47,810 nucleotides of DNA from CAZZEX01 sp964653285 (GCA_964653285.1 CAZZEX010000030.1:1-47810); one strand, 5' to 3'; shown: positions 1 to 8,633, counted from the first letter of the stretch. Numbers and translations: made by a program. The notes: generated by a model not told the origin, from the sequence alone.

Positions 1-2
1 TT

Positions 3-449
3 ACCGAGTCCGTAACCTCCTTTCCAGAAGACAAACAGAGAGCGGTCAACGAGTACGTGCGGGTGACGAAGCCGGGAGGATACGTCGGGCTCAATGAGTC
101 AATCTGGCTGAAGGTGCCGCCTCCGCCAGAAGTGGTCGCCTGGGCATCCCAGGATGTGGGGGCCAACGTGAAACCTCTGACTTCTGATGGTTGGGTGGAA
201 TTGTTGGAGGGCGCTGGGCTGAGAGAGATAACCGCGAGAACCTATGAAATCAACACCCAAAACGAAGCCAGAGGAATACTCCAGCGGTATGGCTGTAGAG
301 GAATGCTGGGTGTTTTGTGCAGAGCTCTACCTCTTTATGCCAAAAGTCCAGCCTACAGGAGATTCGTGAAGGAAGTGCGAGAGGGTGGGGTCACGCCCGA
401 GAACCTTGACGAGTATTTCGGATACGGAGTATACGTCGGGCGAAAGTAA
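3..449 (+). CDS. SAM-dependent methyltransferase, C-terminal part (5' end outside window)
   Basis: The frame is open to the first base of the window, so this is the C-terminal portion of a longer protein. The GTG at 57 is internal. The visible part has the late class I methyltransferase pattern 'VNEYVRVTKPGGYVGLNE' (post-motif III: a conserved charged helix, then KPGG and a beta strand), followed by a helical C-terminus. The SAM-binding GxGxG motif would lie upstream. Substrate cannot be told. The gene ends in TAA about 170 bases before the next intact gene. Two further small SAM methyltransferases occur downstream among the permease genes, so modification enzymes recur in this locus. Confidence 0.75.
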   Translation, partial: TESVTSFPEDKQRAVNEYVRVTKPGGYVGLNESIWLKVPPPPEVVAWASQDVGANVKPLTSDGWVELLEGAGLREITARTYEINTQNEARGILQRYGCRGMLGVLCRALPLYAKSPAYRRFVKEVREGGVTPENLDEYFGYGVYVGRK

Positions 450-453
450 ATAA

Positions 454-603
454 GGGGGCGAGCGAGCATCTCGTCTAGCTTCAAGGTCCGTTTTAGTCGG
501 TATCGTCGTCCGCACGGTGCTTGAGGATAGGGATTTGCTGGAGAAACTCGACGGCTACAAGGAGTATGCCGGGCGGGTGCGCTACCGCCTGCTGCCGGGC
601 GTT
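454..603 (+). pseudogene. Fragment: C-terminal tail of an isoprenylcysteine methyltransferase-like protein
   Basis: Translated in the frame of the next gene, this stretch gives 'RTVLEDRDLLEKLDGYKEY' followed by 'RVRYRLLPGV'. That is the usual C-terminal signature of bacterial ICMT-family proteins (EDR..L...L.GY.EY..RVRYRLLPG), which normally sits at the end of a protein, not the start. It lies directly ahead of an intact ICMT-like gene that has its own C-terminus. The simplest reading is a decayed paralogue whose last ~38 codons remain, fused in frame to the following gene. No start codon or membrane segments remain. Confidence 0.7.
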
Positions 604-618
604 ATGGTGAGATGGGGT

Positions 619-1239
619 ATGGACAGCGATACACTGTTCCGCGTGATCTTATCGCTGGTGATGATTGGGTACATCGTACCCCGCGCCTACTATCTTCGAA
701 AGGCCAGACGATCTAACCCGCAAGGTGAATCGCATCTACAAAACGTGATCGAGAGCAAAGTACGCCTCGCACTGTTGGGCATCAGTGGGATCTCGGCAGA
801 TTTGCTATCGGTTGTGTGGGTCATCCATCCAGCGTGGTTAAGTTGGTCAAGTATGCTGTTGCCCAATTGGCTGCGCTGGATAGGGGCCGCTGTGGGCGTG
901 GTGGCTGTATGGCTGGGCTACCTGTCCCATCGCACCCTCGGCAGCAGCCTTTCGCCCACACTCAAGACCAAGGAGAGCCATCAGCTCGTTGCCCAGGGCA
1001 TCTATCGTTGGATATGCCATCCCATGTACACGTCAATTTTCACGTTGTTGGCTGCCTATTTCCTGCTCAGCGCGAACTGGCTCATTGGCGTGTTAGGGCT
1101 GTTCTATTCGTTGCTGCTCGTGGAGCGGGTCGGCCACGAGGAAATGATGATGCTCGATGTATTTGGCGAGGAATATCGCCAATACATGCGGCGCACAGGA
1201 CGTTTTTTCCCTCGTTTGACCCAAAGGAAAGCGGGGTAA
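619..1239 (+). CDS. ICMT-like (phospholipid/isoprenylcysteine methyltransferase family) membrane protein
   Basis: About 206 residues and polytopic. Hydrophobic segments start at once (DTLFRVILSLVMIGYIV), then at about residues 55-75, 90-110 and 140-180. The family pattern is clear: 'GIYRWICHPMYTS' (the RHP-type SAM/substrate element) and the C-terminal 'FGEEYRQYMRRTGRFFP'. The family methylates carboxyl groups, lipids or amines at the membrane using SAM; the substrate here is unknown. Start chosen at ATG 619 because GGTGAG lies about 8 bases upstream. Upstream in-frame codons (517-603) are the tail of a broken paralogue. An alternative start is ATG 604. A second ICMT-like gene is at 10985. 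Confidence 0.75.
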   Translation: MDSDTLFRVILSLVMIGYIVPRAYYLRKARRSNPQGESHLQNVIESKVRLALLGISGISADLLSVVWVIHPAWLSWSSMLLPNWLRWIGAAVGVVAVWLGYLSHRTLGSSLSPTLKTKESHQLVAQGIYRWICHPMYTSIFTLLAAYFLLSANWLIGVLGLFYSLLLVERVGHEEMMMLDVFGEEYRQYMRRTGRFFPRLTQRKAG

Positions 1240-1281
1240 CAGTGGTATGCGCTATCGCTTGGTGGCCAGTCTATGGTGAGA

Positions 1282-1364
1282 TTGGTACATTGGTACACTG
1301 GTAGATTGGTAGATTGGAGGGCTGATCCGTTTACGAATCTACGAATTTACGAATCTACGAAAAG
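1282..1364 (+). repeat. Two degenerate octamer arrays ahead of permease 1
   Basis: 1282-1317 is about four copies of TTGGTACA/TTGGTAGA (period 8). 1333-1364 is four copies of ACGAATCT/ACGAATTT (period 8). The second array recurs at 12643-12668 ahead of permease 4, followed in both places by a similar spacer and permease start. 'AGATTGGTAG' recurs again just after permease 1 (about 3605-3615). No gene lies in 1240-1375. Confidence 0.85.
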
Positions 1365-1375
1365 AGAGCTGACCA

Positions 1376-3607
1376 ATGATCTTCAAGAACCTCTTCCGGC
1401 GTAAGGGCCGCACGATCCTCACGCTGGTGGGCATCTCCATCGGCGTGGCGGCCATCATCGCGCTGGGGGCGGCGGCCTATGGAATGCGGGCTGGCTTCTC
1501 CGCTATAACCCAGGGCAGCCAGGCCGACCTGGTGCTCAGTCAGGCTGGCGCGATGAGCACGTTCCTCAGCAGCGTGGAGGAGACGCTCGCCGACGAACTG
1601 CGTACCTGGCCGGAGGTGGCCGATGTGGACGGCGTGCTGCTCAGCAACGCCCTGATTGAGGACTCCTCCTACCTGTTCCTCTTTGGCTACGACCCCGAGG
1701 GCTTCGCCATCGCCCACTTCCGCATCGTCGAAGGGCAGGGGCTGACGGATGCGCGGGGCGCGCGGGGCAAGCCGCTCGTCCTGGGACGGCGCGTGGCGCA
1801 GAGCCTAGACAAGCAGGTGGGCGACACGCTCCGCATCACCGGCAGTGCTTTCCGCATCGTCGGCATCTGCGAGACGGGGGATGCGTTCGAGGACGGCGGT
1901 GCGGTCATCCCACTGGATGAGGCTCAGGCACTTACCCTGCAGCCGCGCCGTGTCTCGATGCTCTACATCAAGTTGCGTGACCCCACTGAGGCCGACCGGC
2001 TGCGAGCGCGGGTGGAGCGGCACTTCTCTGATCTGACCCTCTCGACCACCTCTGAGTTCGTCAGCCAGGAGCAAATGCTTGAGATCGTGGAAGGCATGAC
2101 CATGGGGGTCGCGGGGCTGGCGGTGGTGATCGGCGGGGTGGTGATGACCAACACGCTCTGGATGTCGGCTTTCGAGCGCACACGGGAGATCGGCCTCCTG
2201 CGGTCGCTGGGTTGGCGGCGCCGGCGAGTGCTTTTTCTCATCCTGGGCGAATCGCTGACCCTTGCTCTGTTGGGAGGATTAGTGGGCATTGGCCTGGGGG
2301 TGGCGGCAGTTTTCGCCCTCAGCAGATCCAGTTCCTGGCTGGGTGCGTTCGGGACCCAGTTCTCTCCCGAACTCTTCATCCGCGCCCTGGTCACCGTAAT
2401 CGTGCTGGGGCTGGTGGGCGGAGCCTACCCGGCCTGGTGGGCCAGCCGCCTTCTGCCGCTGGAGGCGTTGCAGTACGAGGGTGGTGGCAGGGCGCGCGCA
2501 TCTCGACTGCCTGGCGGAATGACCGTGCGTAACCTGTGGCGGCGGCGGACGCGCACGGCGCTGACCCTGCTGGGGATTGGGATCAGCATCGCCGCCATCG
2601 TCGCCCTGGGCGGGATTGCCCATGGGATGGTTGATATCTTTACCATAATGATGAGGGACAGCCAGACCGACCTGTTCGCCATCGAGGCAGACATTGATAG
2701 CGATCTCAGCGCCATTGACGAGCGGGTGGGGTCGCGCATCGTTGCCTGGCCGGGCGTGGAGGCGGTCTCTGGCGTGATCTCCACCGCTGCCGACACCGAG
2801 AAGATGGACATGCTGCTCGTGTACGGCTACCACCCGCGTGAACTCGCCATCCGCCGCCTTCGCATCGTCGAGGGGGAGCCGCTGATGGCCCGCCACCAGG
2901 TCATCGTCGGCCAGCAGGCGGCGGAGGTGATGGGGCTGGAGGTGGGCGACACGCTCCGCCTGTTGAAGAGCAACTTCCGTGTGGCCGGCATCTTCGAGAC
3001 GGGCCTGGCCTTCGAGGAGATCGGGGTGGTCATCGGGCTGCGGGAGGCACAGGCCCTCACCGGGAAGCCCCGCCAGGTGCAGTGGTACATGATTAAACTG
3101 CGTGACCCAGGGCAGGTCGAAGCGGTGCGGGACGAACTGCAAGCGGCCTTCCCGGACATTGACTTCGCCCTCACCTCCGAGATCGTCGAGACTATGAGCG
3201 ATTTACGGGTGCTGCAGGAGATGGTGGGACAAATCTCGTTCCTGGCGGTCTTCATCGGCGCGGTGGGGATGCTGAACACGATGCTGATGAGCGTGCTGGA
3301 GCGGACGCGCGAGATCGGCGTGCTGCGGGCGCTGGGCTGGCGGCGGCGACAGGTGATCGGGATGATTCTGCGGGAGTCGCTGGTGCTAGGCGCAGTGGGC
3401 GGCGTCTGCGGCATCCTGATTGGGTTGGGGCTGGCCGGGCTGCTGGCGTTGGTGCCGGGGACGTGGGGGGCGATTGAGCCGATCTATACTCTCCAGTTGT
3501 TCGTGCAGGCCATCGTAGTGGCGCTGGTGGCCGGGGTGGTGGGTGGGCTCTACCCGGCCTGGCGAGCGACGCGGATGCGGCCCGTGGAGGCGCTGCGGTA
3601 CGAGTAG
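1376..3607 (+). CDS. Permease 1: tandem double MacB/FtsX-type ABC permease
   Basis: 743 residues made of two complete permease units. Unit 1 (about 1-375) has TM1 (RTILTLVGISIGVAAIIAL), an extracytoplasmic MacB_PCD-like domain with 'FGYDPEGFAI' and 'FRIVGICETG', then an FtsX domain with three TM segments beginning near 'ERTREIGLLRSLGWRRRR' and ending 'GGAYPAWWASRLLPLEAL'. Unit 2 (about 376-743) repeats the whole plan ('GGMTVRNLWRRRTRTALTL', 'ERTREIGVLRALGWRRRQ', 'YPAWRATRMRPVEALRYE'). There is no ATPase domain. A normal MacB/LolC unit dimerises, so this looks like a single-chain dimer. It presumably works with the ATPase at 18680 and the fusion protein at 15124. Unlike permeases 2 and 4 it lacks the 25-codon repeat insertion. 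The substrate is unknown. Confidence 0.9.
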   Translation: MIFKNLFRRKGRTILTLVGISIGVAAIIALGAAAYGMRAGFSAITQGSQADLVLSQAGAMSTFLSSVEETLADELRTWPEVADVDGVLLSNALIEDSSYLFLFGYDPEGFAIAHFRIVEGQGLTDARGARGKPLVLGRRVAQSLDKQVGDTLRITGSAFRIVGICETGDAFEDGGAVIPLDEAQALTLQPRRVSMLYIKLRDPTEADRLRARVERHFSDLTLSTTSEFVSQEQMLEIVEGMTMGVAGLAVVIGGVVMTNTLWMSAFERTREIGLLRSLGWRRRRVLFLILGESLTLALLGGLVGIGLGVAAVFALSRSSSWLGAFGTQFSPELFIRALVTVIVLGLVGGAYPAWWASRLLPLEALQYEGGGRARASRLPGGMTVRNLWRRRTRTALTLLGIGISIAAIVALGGIAHGMVDIFTIMMRDSQTDLFAIEADIDSDLSAIDERVGSRIVAWPGVEAVSGVISTAADTEKMDMLLVYGYHPRELAIRRLRIVEGEPLMARHQVIVGQQAAEVMGLEVGDTLRLLKSNFRVAGIFETGLAFEEIGVVIGLREAQALTGKPRQVQWYMIKLRDPGQVEAVRDELQAAFPDIDFALTSEIVETMSDLRVLQEMVGQISFLAVFIGAVGMLNTMLMSVLERTREIGVLRALGWRRRQVIGMILRESLVLGAVGGVCGILIGLGLAGLLALVPGTWGAIEPIYTLQLFVQAIVVALVAGVVGGLYPAWRATRMRPVEALRYE

Positions 3608-3616
3608 ATTGGTAGA

Positions 3617-3796
3617 AATGATCCTGTATGGACCGACGCGGATGCGGTGTACTTTACCACCCAGTTTTCGGGCGCCCACTGGCCTGGGATTGTTCTTGAG
3701 GGCACCAATGGCTGCTGCTACTCGTGGATAGCAATCATCGTGCACCTGGTCCAGTTGCTTCTCGACCCGCTTGCTAGCAGTCTCAACCCTGTACAT
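3617..3796 (-). pseudogene. RelE-like toxin, C-terminally truncated
   Basis: From ATG 3796 the frame reads 'MYRVETASKRVEKQLDQV', then 'PRPVGARKLGGKVHRIRVG' and 'PYRII', the standard RelE/ParE core up to the beta strand that carries the catalytic tail. At about 3617 homology stops. The frame then runs into antisense of permease 1 (end 3607), so the C-terminal strand with the catalytic Arg/Tyr residues is missing. The start overlaps the end of the antitoxin gene by 14 bases, the normal TA layout. Probably inactive. Confidence 0.75.
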
Positions 3797-4046
3797 CGCC
3801 CCTGGCTTTTCGCTCGGCGTTGTACTCGCTGAAGGGCCGGCCCTGGCCCGCTGCGTACTCGGCTTCGGCAACGGCAGCGTCACGGAGGTCTTCGATGTCC
3901 TCCAACAGTTCGACCAGAGCGTTGTACTGGGCAGGGGAGATCAGAAAGCCTTTTATTTCCTCATCTTCCACCAGACGGGGAGGACGGGTGTCAAGAAGGC
4001 TGAACAGCACGTCCACAGTATTATCAGGGATAGGTATCGTTCTCAT
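3783..4046 (-). CDS. Antitoxin-like protein (RelB/Phd-type partner)
   Basis: 87 residues, acidic in the middle: 'RLVEDEEIKGFLISPAQYN', 'LVELLEDIEDLRDAAVAEA', with a polar tail. The length, the 14-base overlap with the RelE-like frame behind it and the gene order all point to the antitoxin of a type II pair. The family cannot be fixed by eye. The start is ATG 4046 with GGGGGAAG upstream. It has a strong promoter (next entry) reading away from permease 2. With the toxin truncated, it may now be a lone DNA-binding antitoxin. Confidence 0.65.
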   Translation of the reverse strand: MRTIPIPDNTVDVLFSLLDTRPPRLVEDEEIKGFLISPAQYNALVELLEDIEDLRDAAVAEAEYAAGQGRPFSEYNAERKARGDVQG

Positions 4047-4079
4047 GATGTCTTCCCCCTGCTCTTATCCTACGAGAGA

Positions 4080-4107
4080 ATTATAGCATAGTCTACGGTG
4101 GGGTCAA
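4080..4107 (-). promoter_or_regulatory. Sigma70-type promoter of the antitoxin gene, overlapping the permease 2 start
   Basis: On the minus strand, TTGACC (4102-4107), a 16-base spacer and TATAAT (4080-4085), about 35 bases before the antitoxin ATG. The -35 hexamer covers the first base of the permease 2 ATG (4107), so occupancy here could affect permease 2 translation or transcription. Confidence 0.7.
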
Positions 4108-6419
4108 TGATTCTCAAGAACCTCTTCCGCCGCAAAGGCCGCACGATCCTGACGCTGGTGGGCATCGCCATCGGTGTGGCGGCTATCGTCGCGCTGGGGG
4201 CGATGGCCGAGGGGATGCGCGCTGGCTACACCGGCATGGCCCGCGGCAGCCAGGCCGACCTGGTGCTCACCCGGGGGGCCGACGTGATGGACACCAGCGT
4301 GGAAGAGGCAATCGCCGAACAGTTGCTCGCCTGGCCCGAGGTGGCCGACGTAAGCGGCATGCTGATGGGCAACGTGAAGGCCGAGGATGTCCCCTCCTTC
4401 TTCATCTTCGGCTACGACCCGCAGGGCTTTGCCATCAAGCATTTCAGGATCGTGGCCGGGCAGGGGCTGGGTGAGGCACGGTCCGTGCGGGGAAAGCCGT
4501 GCCTGCTGGGCCGCGCCGCCGCTGAAAGTCTGGGCAAGGACGTGGGCGACACGTTACACGTCACCGGTGGAGCCTTCCGCATCGTCGGCATCTACGAGAC
4601 GGGGAACGCCTTTGAGGAAAGCGGGGCGATCATCCCGCTGGAAGAGGCGCAGGCGCTCCTGCTACAGCCGCGCCACGTTTCCCTATTCTACATCCGCCTG
4701 CGCGATCCCACCGAAAGGGGGCTCCCCCCCGCTTCGGGGGGGAAGGACTCCCCTCCCCCAGAGTTGGGGGAGGGGTTGGAGGTGGGGGCTGCCAACCGGC
4801 TGCGGGCGCGGGTGGAGCGGCGCTTCGACGACCTGACCCTCTCCACCACCTCCGAGTTCGCCGACCGGCAACAGAGCATCGAGGCCATGGAAGTGTTCGC
4901 CTGGTCCATCTCGGTGTTAGCGGTGATCATCGGCGGGGTGGGGATGACCAACACACTCTTTATGTCGGTCTTCGAGCGCACGCGGGAGATCGGCCTGCTC
5001 AGGGCCTTGGGCTGGCGGCGGGGCCGGGTGCTGCGCCTCATCCTGGGCGAGTCGCTGGCCCTCTCCCTCCTGGGGGGGCTGGCGGGCATCGGCCTGGGGG
5101 TGGCAGTGGTCTCTTTGCTGCGCGGCTCCCCCGGCATTGTGGGCGCGCTAGGGCCGCAGTTCTCCCCCGAACTATTCGCCCGCGCACTTATCACGGTGGC
5201 CGTGCTGGGGCTGGTGGGCGGGGCCTACCCGGCCTGGTGGGCCGGCCGCCTTCTGCCGTTGGAGGCCCTGCGGTATGAGGGTGGGGCAGCGAATAGAGGA
5301 GCGGATAAGCGGATAGCGTGGGCGGGAATGGCAATACGCAGTATTTTGCGGCAGCGAACGCGGAGCGTGCTGACCACGCTCGGCATCGGGATAGGCATCG
5401 CTGCCATCGTCGCTCTGGGCGGCACCGTCCAGGGGTTCATCGAGAGCTTCACCACCATGTACATGGGCAGCGAGGCTGACCTGATGGCCCTGGAGGCCGA
5501 TTGCTCCGATCTGTCCTTCAGTTCCATTGACGAACGGATAGGAGCGCGCATCGCCGCCCTGCCAGACGTGGAGACGGTTTCCGGCATTGGCTTCGCCTTT
5601 GATAGCACGGAGAAAATGCCCATTCTCTTCATCATGGGCTACCACCCCCGCGAATTCGCCATCCGCCACTTCAAGATCGTGGAGGGACAGCCACTGACGG
5701 CCCGCCGCCAGGTCATCGCCGGCCGGGGAGCGGCGGAGGTGATGGGGTTGGAGGTGGGCGACACGCTCCGCCTGCTGGGAAGTGGGTTCCACGTAGTCGG
5801 CATCTACGAGACAGGCGTGGGCTACGAGGAAAATTGCGTGGTCGTCAGCCTGCGGGAGGCCCAGGCGCTGGCCGGGAAACTCCACCAGGTGAGCCTGTAT
5901 GCCATCAAGGTGACCGATCCAGCGCGGGTGGAGGAGTTGCGCGCCTATCTGGATGCCAACTTCCCGGAAATTGACGTCTCGCTTACCTCCAAGCTCGCCG
6001 AGAGCCTGCCGGATATGCAGGCGATGGAGGAGTTGGTGGGGCAGATCTCGTTCGTGGCGGTGTTCATCGGCGGGGTGGGGATGCTGAACACGATGCTGAT
6101 GAGCGTGCTGGAGCGGACGCGGGAGATCGGTGTTCTCCGGGCGCTGGGCTGGAGGCGGCGACAGGTGATAGGAATGGTCCTGCGAGAGGCGCTGGTGCTG
6201 GGCGCGGTGGGCGGCGCCTGTGGTATCCTCGTGGGGATGGGGCTGGTCTGGGGGATCACGCAGATACCGGGGATAGGGGGAATGGTGGGTCCGCGCTACA
6301 GCCCCGCACTGTTTGCCCAGGCTCTGGCGGTGGGGCTGGTGACCGGGGTGGTGGGCGGGCTCTACCCGGCCTGGCGCGCGACGCGCATGCGGCCGGTGGA
6401 GGCGCTCAGATATGAGTGA
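4107..6419 (+). CDS. Permease 2: tandem double MacB/FtsX-type ABC permease
   Basis: 770 residues from ATG 4107, chosen because paralogues begin 'MI(F/L)KNLFRRKGRTIL'; GTG 4098 is an alternative. Two MacB_PCD+FtsX units: FtsX blocks start at 'ERTREIGLLRALGWRRGR' and 'ERTREIGVLRALGWRRRQ', and each half has 'GIYETG' in its external domain. Two sections are made of dispersed repeats: a 25-codon insertion in the first external domain (4716-4790), and the linker between the halves, where 'AANRGADKRIA' is encoded by a degenerate GCGGATA array (about 5288-5320). The stop overlaps the next gene's ATG (6412) by 8 bases, so the following methyltransferase is probably translationally coupled. Confidence 0.9.
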   Translation: MILKNLFRRKGRTILTLVGIAIGVAAIVALGAMAEGMRAGYTGMARGSQADLVLTRGADVMDTSVEEAIAEQLLAWPEVADVSGMLMGNVKAEDVPSFFIFGYDPQGFAIKHFRIVAGQGLGEARSVRGKPCLLGRAAAESLGKDVGDTLHVTGGAFRIVGIYETGNAFEESGAIIPLEEAQALLLQPRHVSLFYIRLRDPTERGLPPASGGKDSPPPELGEGLEVGAANRLRARVERRFDDLTLSTTSEFADRQQSIEAMEVFAWSISVLAVIIGGVGMTNTLFMSVFERTREIGLLRALGWRRGRVLRLILGESLALSLLGGLAGIGLGVAVVSLLRGSPGIVGALGPQFSPELFARALITVAVLGLVGGAYPAWWAGRLLPLEALRYEGGAANRGADKRIAWAGMAIRSILRQRTRSVLTTLGIGIGIAAIVALGGTVQGFIESFTTMYMGSEADLMALEADCSDLSFSSIDERIGARIAALPDVETVSGIGFAFDSTEKMPILFIMGYHPREFAIRHFKIVEGQPLTARRQVIAGRGAAEVMGLEVGDTLRLLGSGFHVVGIYETGVGYEENCVVVSLREAQALAGKLHQVSLYAIKVTDPARVEELRAYLDANFPEIDVSLTSKLAESLPDMQAMEELVGQISFVAVFIGGVGMLNTMLMSVLERTREIGVLRALGWRRRQVIGMVLREALVLGAVGGACGILVGMGLVWGITQIPGIGGMVGPRYSPALFAQALAVGLVTGVVGGLYPAWRATRMRPVEALRYE
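4716..4790 (+). repeat. 75-bp C/G palindromic repeat inserted in frame in permease 2
   Basis: Flanking codons match permease 1 exactly around the insertion (RDPTE | A(N/D)RLRARVE). The insert carries a stem-loop of the CCCCTCCCCCA...TGGGGGAGGGG kind and adds 25 residues rich in Gly/Pro/Glu. The same insert sits at the same place in permease 4 (13323-13397), and a relative lies in hypF (41243-41322). Confidence 0.9.
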
Positions 6420-7080
6420 CCAATTGAAGGTAACGATGATGCAGAAGGCTATCACGTTAAAAGAGGATATGTTCATGACAAAAAGGAAACCATTTGAGTG
6501 CGGAGTCTTTGAAGATATGGAAACTGCGAGAAGATACAACAAGGAGGTCGGGGGATATATGCGGATGGTGTCCAAGAGCTTCGTCTCTGTGGCTGGAAAA
6601 TGGGGACTAACCGATGGCAAAGTCCTGGACGTGGGAACCGGCACTGCTTCACTTGCCATCGAATTTGCCAAAGGGATCCCTGGTGTTCAAGTTGTAGGTT
6701 TGGATCTTTCCGATGTGGCGCTAGAGTTGGCTAGAGATAAAGCCCAGAAGAGTCAAGCGTCTTTGAGAGTTTCCCTTGAAAAAGGGGATGCTGAAGATAT
6801 GCCCTTTGAGGACGATACATTTGATTTGGTGATCAGCAGCGATACACTCCATTTGGTAAAGAACCCGGTAAGAATGTTTAGCGAAGTCCAACGAGTTCTT
6901 AAGCCCCAAGGTAGGTTCTTCATCAGCGATTTTAGAAGATCTTGGTTGGGAATTTTTACGGAACACGTCAGGGCTTCATATTCGCCAAAAGAAGTAAAAG
7001 ACTTATTGAGCCAATCGAAGTTGCAAAATTGGAAGGTAAAGGATTACTTCTTCTGGCTGAGCATATTTTCTGAAGAGTAA
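6412..7080 (+). CDS. Class I SAM-dependent methyltransferase
   Basis: 222 residues from ATG 6412 (overlapping the permease 2 stop). ATG 6469, with AGAGGA close upstream, would give a shorter protein starting 'MFMTKRKPFECG'. Motif I is 'VLDVGTGTASLAIEFA', with acidic 'GLDLSDVALELA' at the end of beta 2, 'GDAEDMPFEDDTFDLVISS' (motifs II/III, Methyltransf_11/25 type) and 'EVQRVLKPQGRFFISDF'. The substrate is unknown. Codon use is visibly more A/T-rich than the flanking permeases (many AAA, GAA, TTT), which suggests a separate origin. It lies between permeases 2 and 3 and may modify the exported compound. Confidence 0.8.
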   Translation: MSDQLKVTMMQKAITLKEDMFMTKRKPFECGVFEDMETARRYNKEVGGYMRMVSKSFVSVAGKWGLTDGKVLDVGTGTASLAIEFAKGIPGVQVVGLDLSDVALELARDKAQKSQASLRVSLEKGDAEDMPFEDDTFDLVISSDTLHLVKNPVRMFSEVQRVLKPQGRFFISDFRRSWLGIFTEHVRASYSPKEVKDLLSQSKLQNWKVKDYFFWLSIFSEE

Positions 7081-7113
7081 ATGCTGGAAAGCAGAGTTGA
7101 GGAGAGGATGATG

Positions 7114-7761
7114 ATGAAGAAAACGGCTTCAGACAGTTGGTTCGCCAGGCGGATAATGCGGCTGACCCGTGGGGAGAGGCGATTCGTCAACGACCCTGCC
7201 AACGCGGAACGGGTGGCTCGCATCGCCGGATCCCTGCTTGAACGTGTGACGCTGCCGCCGGAGCCACGGTGCCTGGAGATTGGCTGCGGGCAGGGAGCGG
7301 TGACCCGGCTGCTGGTGGAGCGGTACGGCGCGCGGGTCGTCGCCAGCGACTACGACCCGGCGCAGGTGGCGCTGGCCCAGGAGCGGCTGGCCGATCTCGA
7401 CGAACGGGTCGCGTTCCGCGTCATGGATGCCAGGGGGATGCCCTTCGACGACGCGCAGTTCGACGGTGCCTTCTCGTTCTACGTGTTGCATCACATTCTT
7501 AGTGGGTGGCGGCAGGTGATAGCCGAGACGGCGCGCGTGCTGAAGCCAGGCGGGTGGTTCGTCTTTACCGATATGGTTGTGTCCCCACGCGCTGGTCGTC
7601 TGGTAGGACGCCTGTTGCCCCGGTTGGACCAACTGGAGGAGACGGCGCTGCATGCCTGCCTGGCCGAAAACGGCCTGCACTTACAGCACTACGAGCGCGG
7701 CCGCCGGGGCATCCTGGCGGGGTTGATGGGACATTGCGCCGCCGTCGCCCGCAGGGCATAG
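7114..7761 (+). CDS. Class I SAM-dependent methyltransferase
   Basis: 215 residues from ATG 7114, chosen for the GGAGAGG at 7101-7107. In-frame ATGs at 7081, 7108 and 7111 are possible. Motif I is 'CLEIGCGQGAVTRLLVERYG', then 'VVASDYDPAQVALAQERL', 'DARGMPFDDAQFDGAFSFY' with 'LHHI' after it, and 'ETARVLKPGGWFVFTDM'. This is the Methyltransf_11/25 fold, typical of small-molecule methylation. It immediately follows the 6412 methyltransferase (stop 7080) but has normal high-GC codon use, so the two are not recent duplicates. The substrate is unknown. Confidence 0.8.
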   Translation: MKKTASDSWFARRIMRLTRGERRFVNDPANAERVARIAGSLLERVTLPPEPRCLEIGCGQGAVTRLLVERYGARVVASDYDPAQVALAQERLADLDERVAFRVMDARGMPFDDAQFDGAFSFYVLHHILSGWRQVIAETARVLKPGGWFVFTDMVVSPRAGRLVGRLLPRLDQLEETALHACLAENGLHLQHYERGRRGILAGLMGHCAAVARRA

Positions 7762-7792
7762 CTGCAAGTAGCGGCTGTCAGGAAGTCAGGCC

Positions 7793-8590
7793 ATGCGTCA
7801 TCCAGACCACAACCGCCTAGTCGATATCGTCCGGGCTTGGTATACCTGCTCATACCCAGAGATGGGCTATCACAGAGAACAGCGGCGATTCGGGTCCTAT
7901 AGTCGTAATCTCGAGGTGCCCTACAGTACCACCAACCAGGTGACTGTCCGAGGCGCGGCTCCCGGGCAAGTGCTCAAATTCCTGGCCGATGTGCGCGAGT
8001 ACTACGGCAATCAGCCTGTGCACATCTGGATGGACGATCGGCAGACCGACGCGGAACTCGGCCCAGTCTTGCTAGCGGCCGGCTGTTCTCGAGTCAGTGC
8101 CGAAACCTTCCTGGCTCACATCGGCCCGGTGCCCGAGGCTCTACCCATATCTGGCCTGGCGATAGAACCGGTAACCCCCGCAAACCTGTCCGAGTATGTG
8201 GTGACCAAGCTCAAGGGCTTTGCCAACAGCGAAGTGGAACCTACTTCCGATGAGATGGAAGCCGAACTGGCTCTGCGTCGGGCGGAATTGGCCGGCGAAG
8301 GACGCTTCCTTCTGGCACGAATCCAGAGCGAACCCGCAGGAGTCATCGGCTGGTACGAAGGACAGGATCGCTTCATCGCTCAGATAGCGACACGTGTTCC
8401 CTTCCGCCGACGCGGGATTGCGAAGCGTCTCCTCTGCCACGTCCTCGCCGATGCTTATACACAAGGATGCCGTTCGATGATCATCAACGCCGATCCTGAC
8501 GACACGCCGATTCAGATCTACCGTCGGCTGGGCTTCACCGACGAGGTATACTGGCGGCAGCAGTACCAATTGCACGCAGACAACGCATAG
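7793..8590 (+). CDS. GNAT-family N-acetyltransferase
   Basis: 265 residues, start ATG 7793 with AGGAAG upstream. The C-terminal half holds the acetyl-CoA site: 'IGWYEGQDRFIAQIATRVPF' then 'RRRGIAKRLLCHVL' (the R/Q-x-x-G-x-G/A loop and following helix) and 'YRRLGFTDEVYW', the standard GNAT end. The N-terminal half ('VPYSTTNQVTVRG', 'VHIWMDDRQTDAEL') resembles a degenerate first GNAT unit, so this may be a double-GNAT protein. The substrate is unknown. It is followed by a 138-base spacer with strong secondary structure ahead of permease 3. Confidence 0.75.
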   Translation: MRHPDHNRLVDIVRAWYTCSYPEMGYHREQRRFGSYSRNLEVPYSTTNQVTVRGAAPGQVLKFLADVREYYGNQPVHIWMDDRQTDAELGPVLLAAGCSRVSAETFLAHIGPVPEALPISGLAIEPVTPANLSEYVVTKLKGFANSEVEPTSDEMEAELALRRAELAGEGRFLLARIQSEPAGVIGWYEGQDRFIAQIATRVPFRRRGIAKRLLCHVLADAYTQGCRSMIINADPDDTPIQIYRRLGFTDEVYWRQQYQLHADNA

Positions 8591-8633
8591 CCACACGATG
8601 TAGACGACTGCACCTGGTTTTGCCCAAATGGCC

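Noticed and set aside
5172..6671. Long minus-strand reading frame (499 codons) opposite permease 2
   Set aside because: Pro/His/Arg/Gln-rich antisense of a high-GC gene; no domain-like pattern and it runs straight across the permease and into the next gene.
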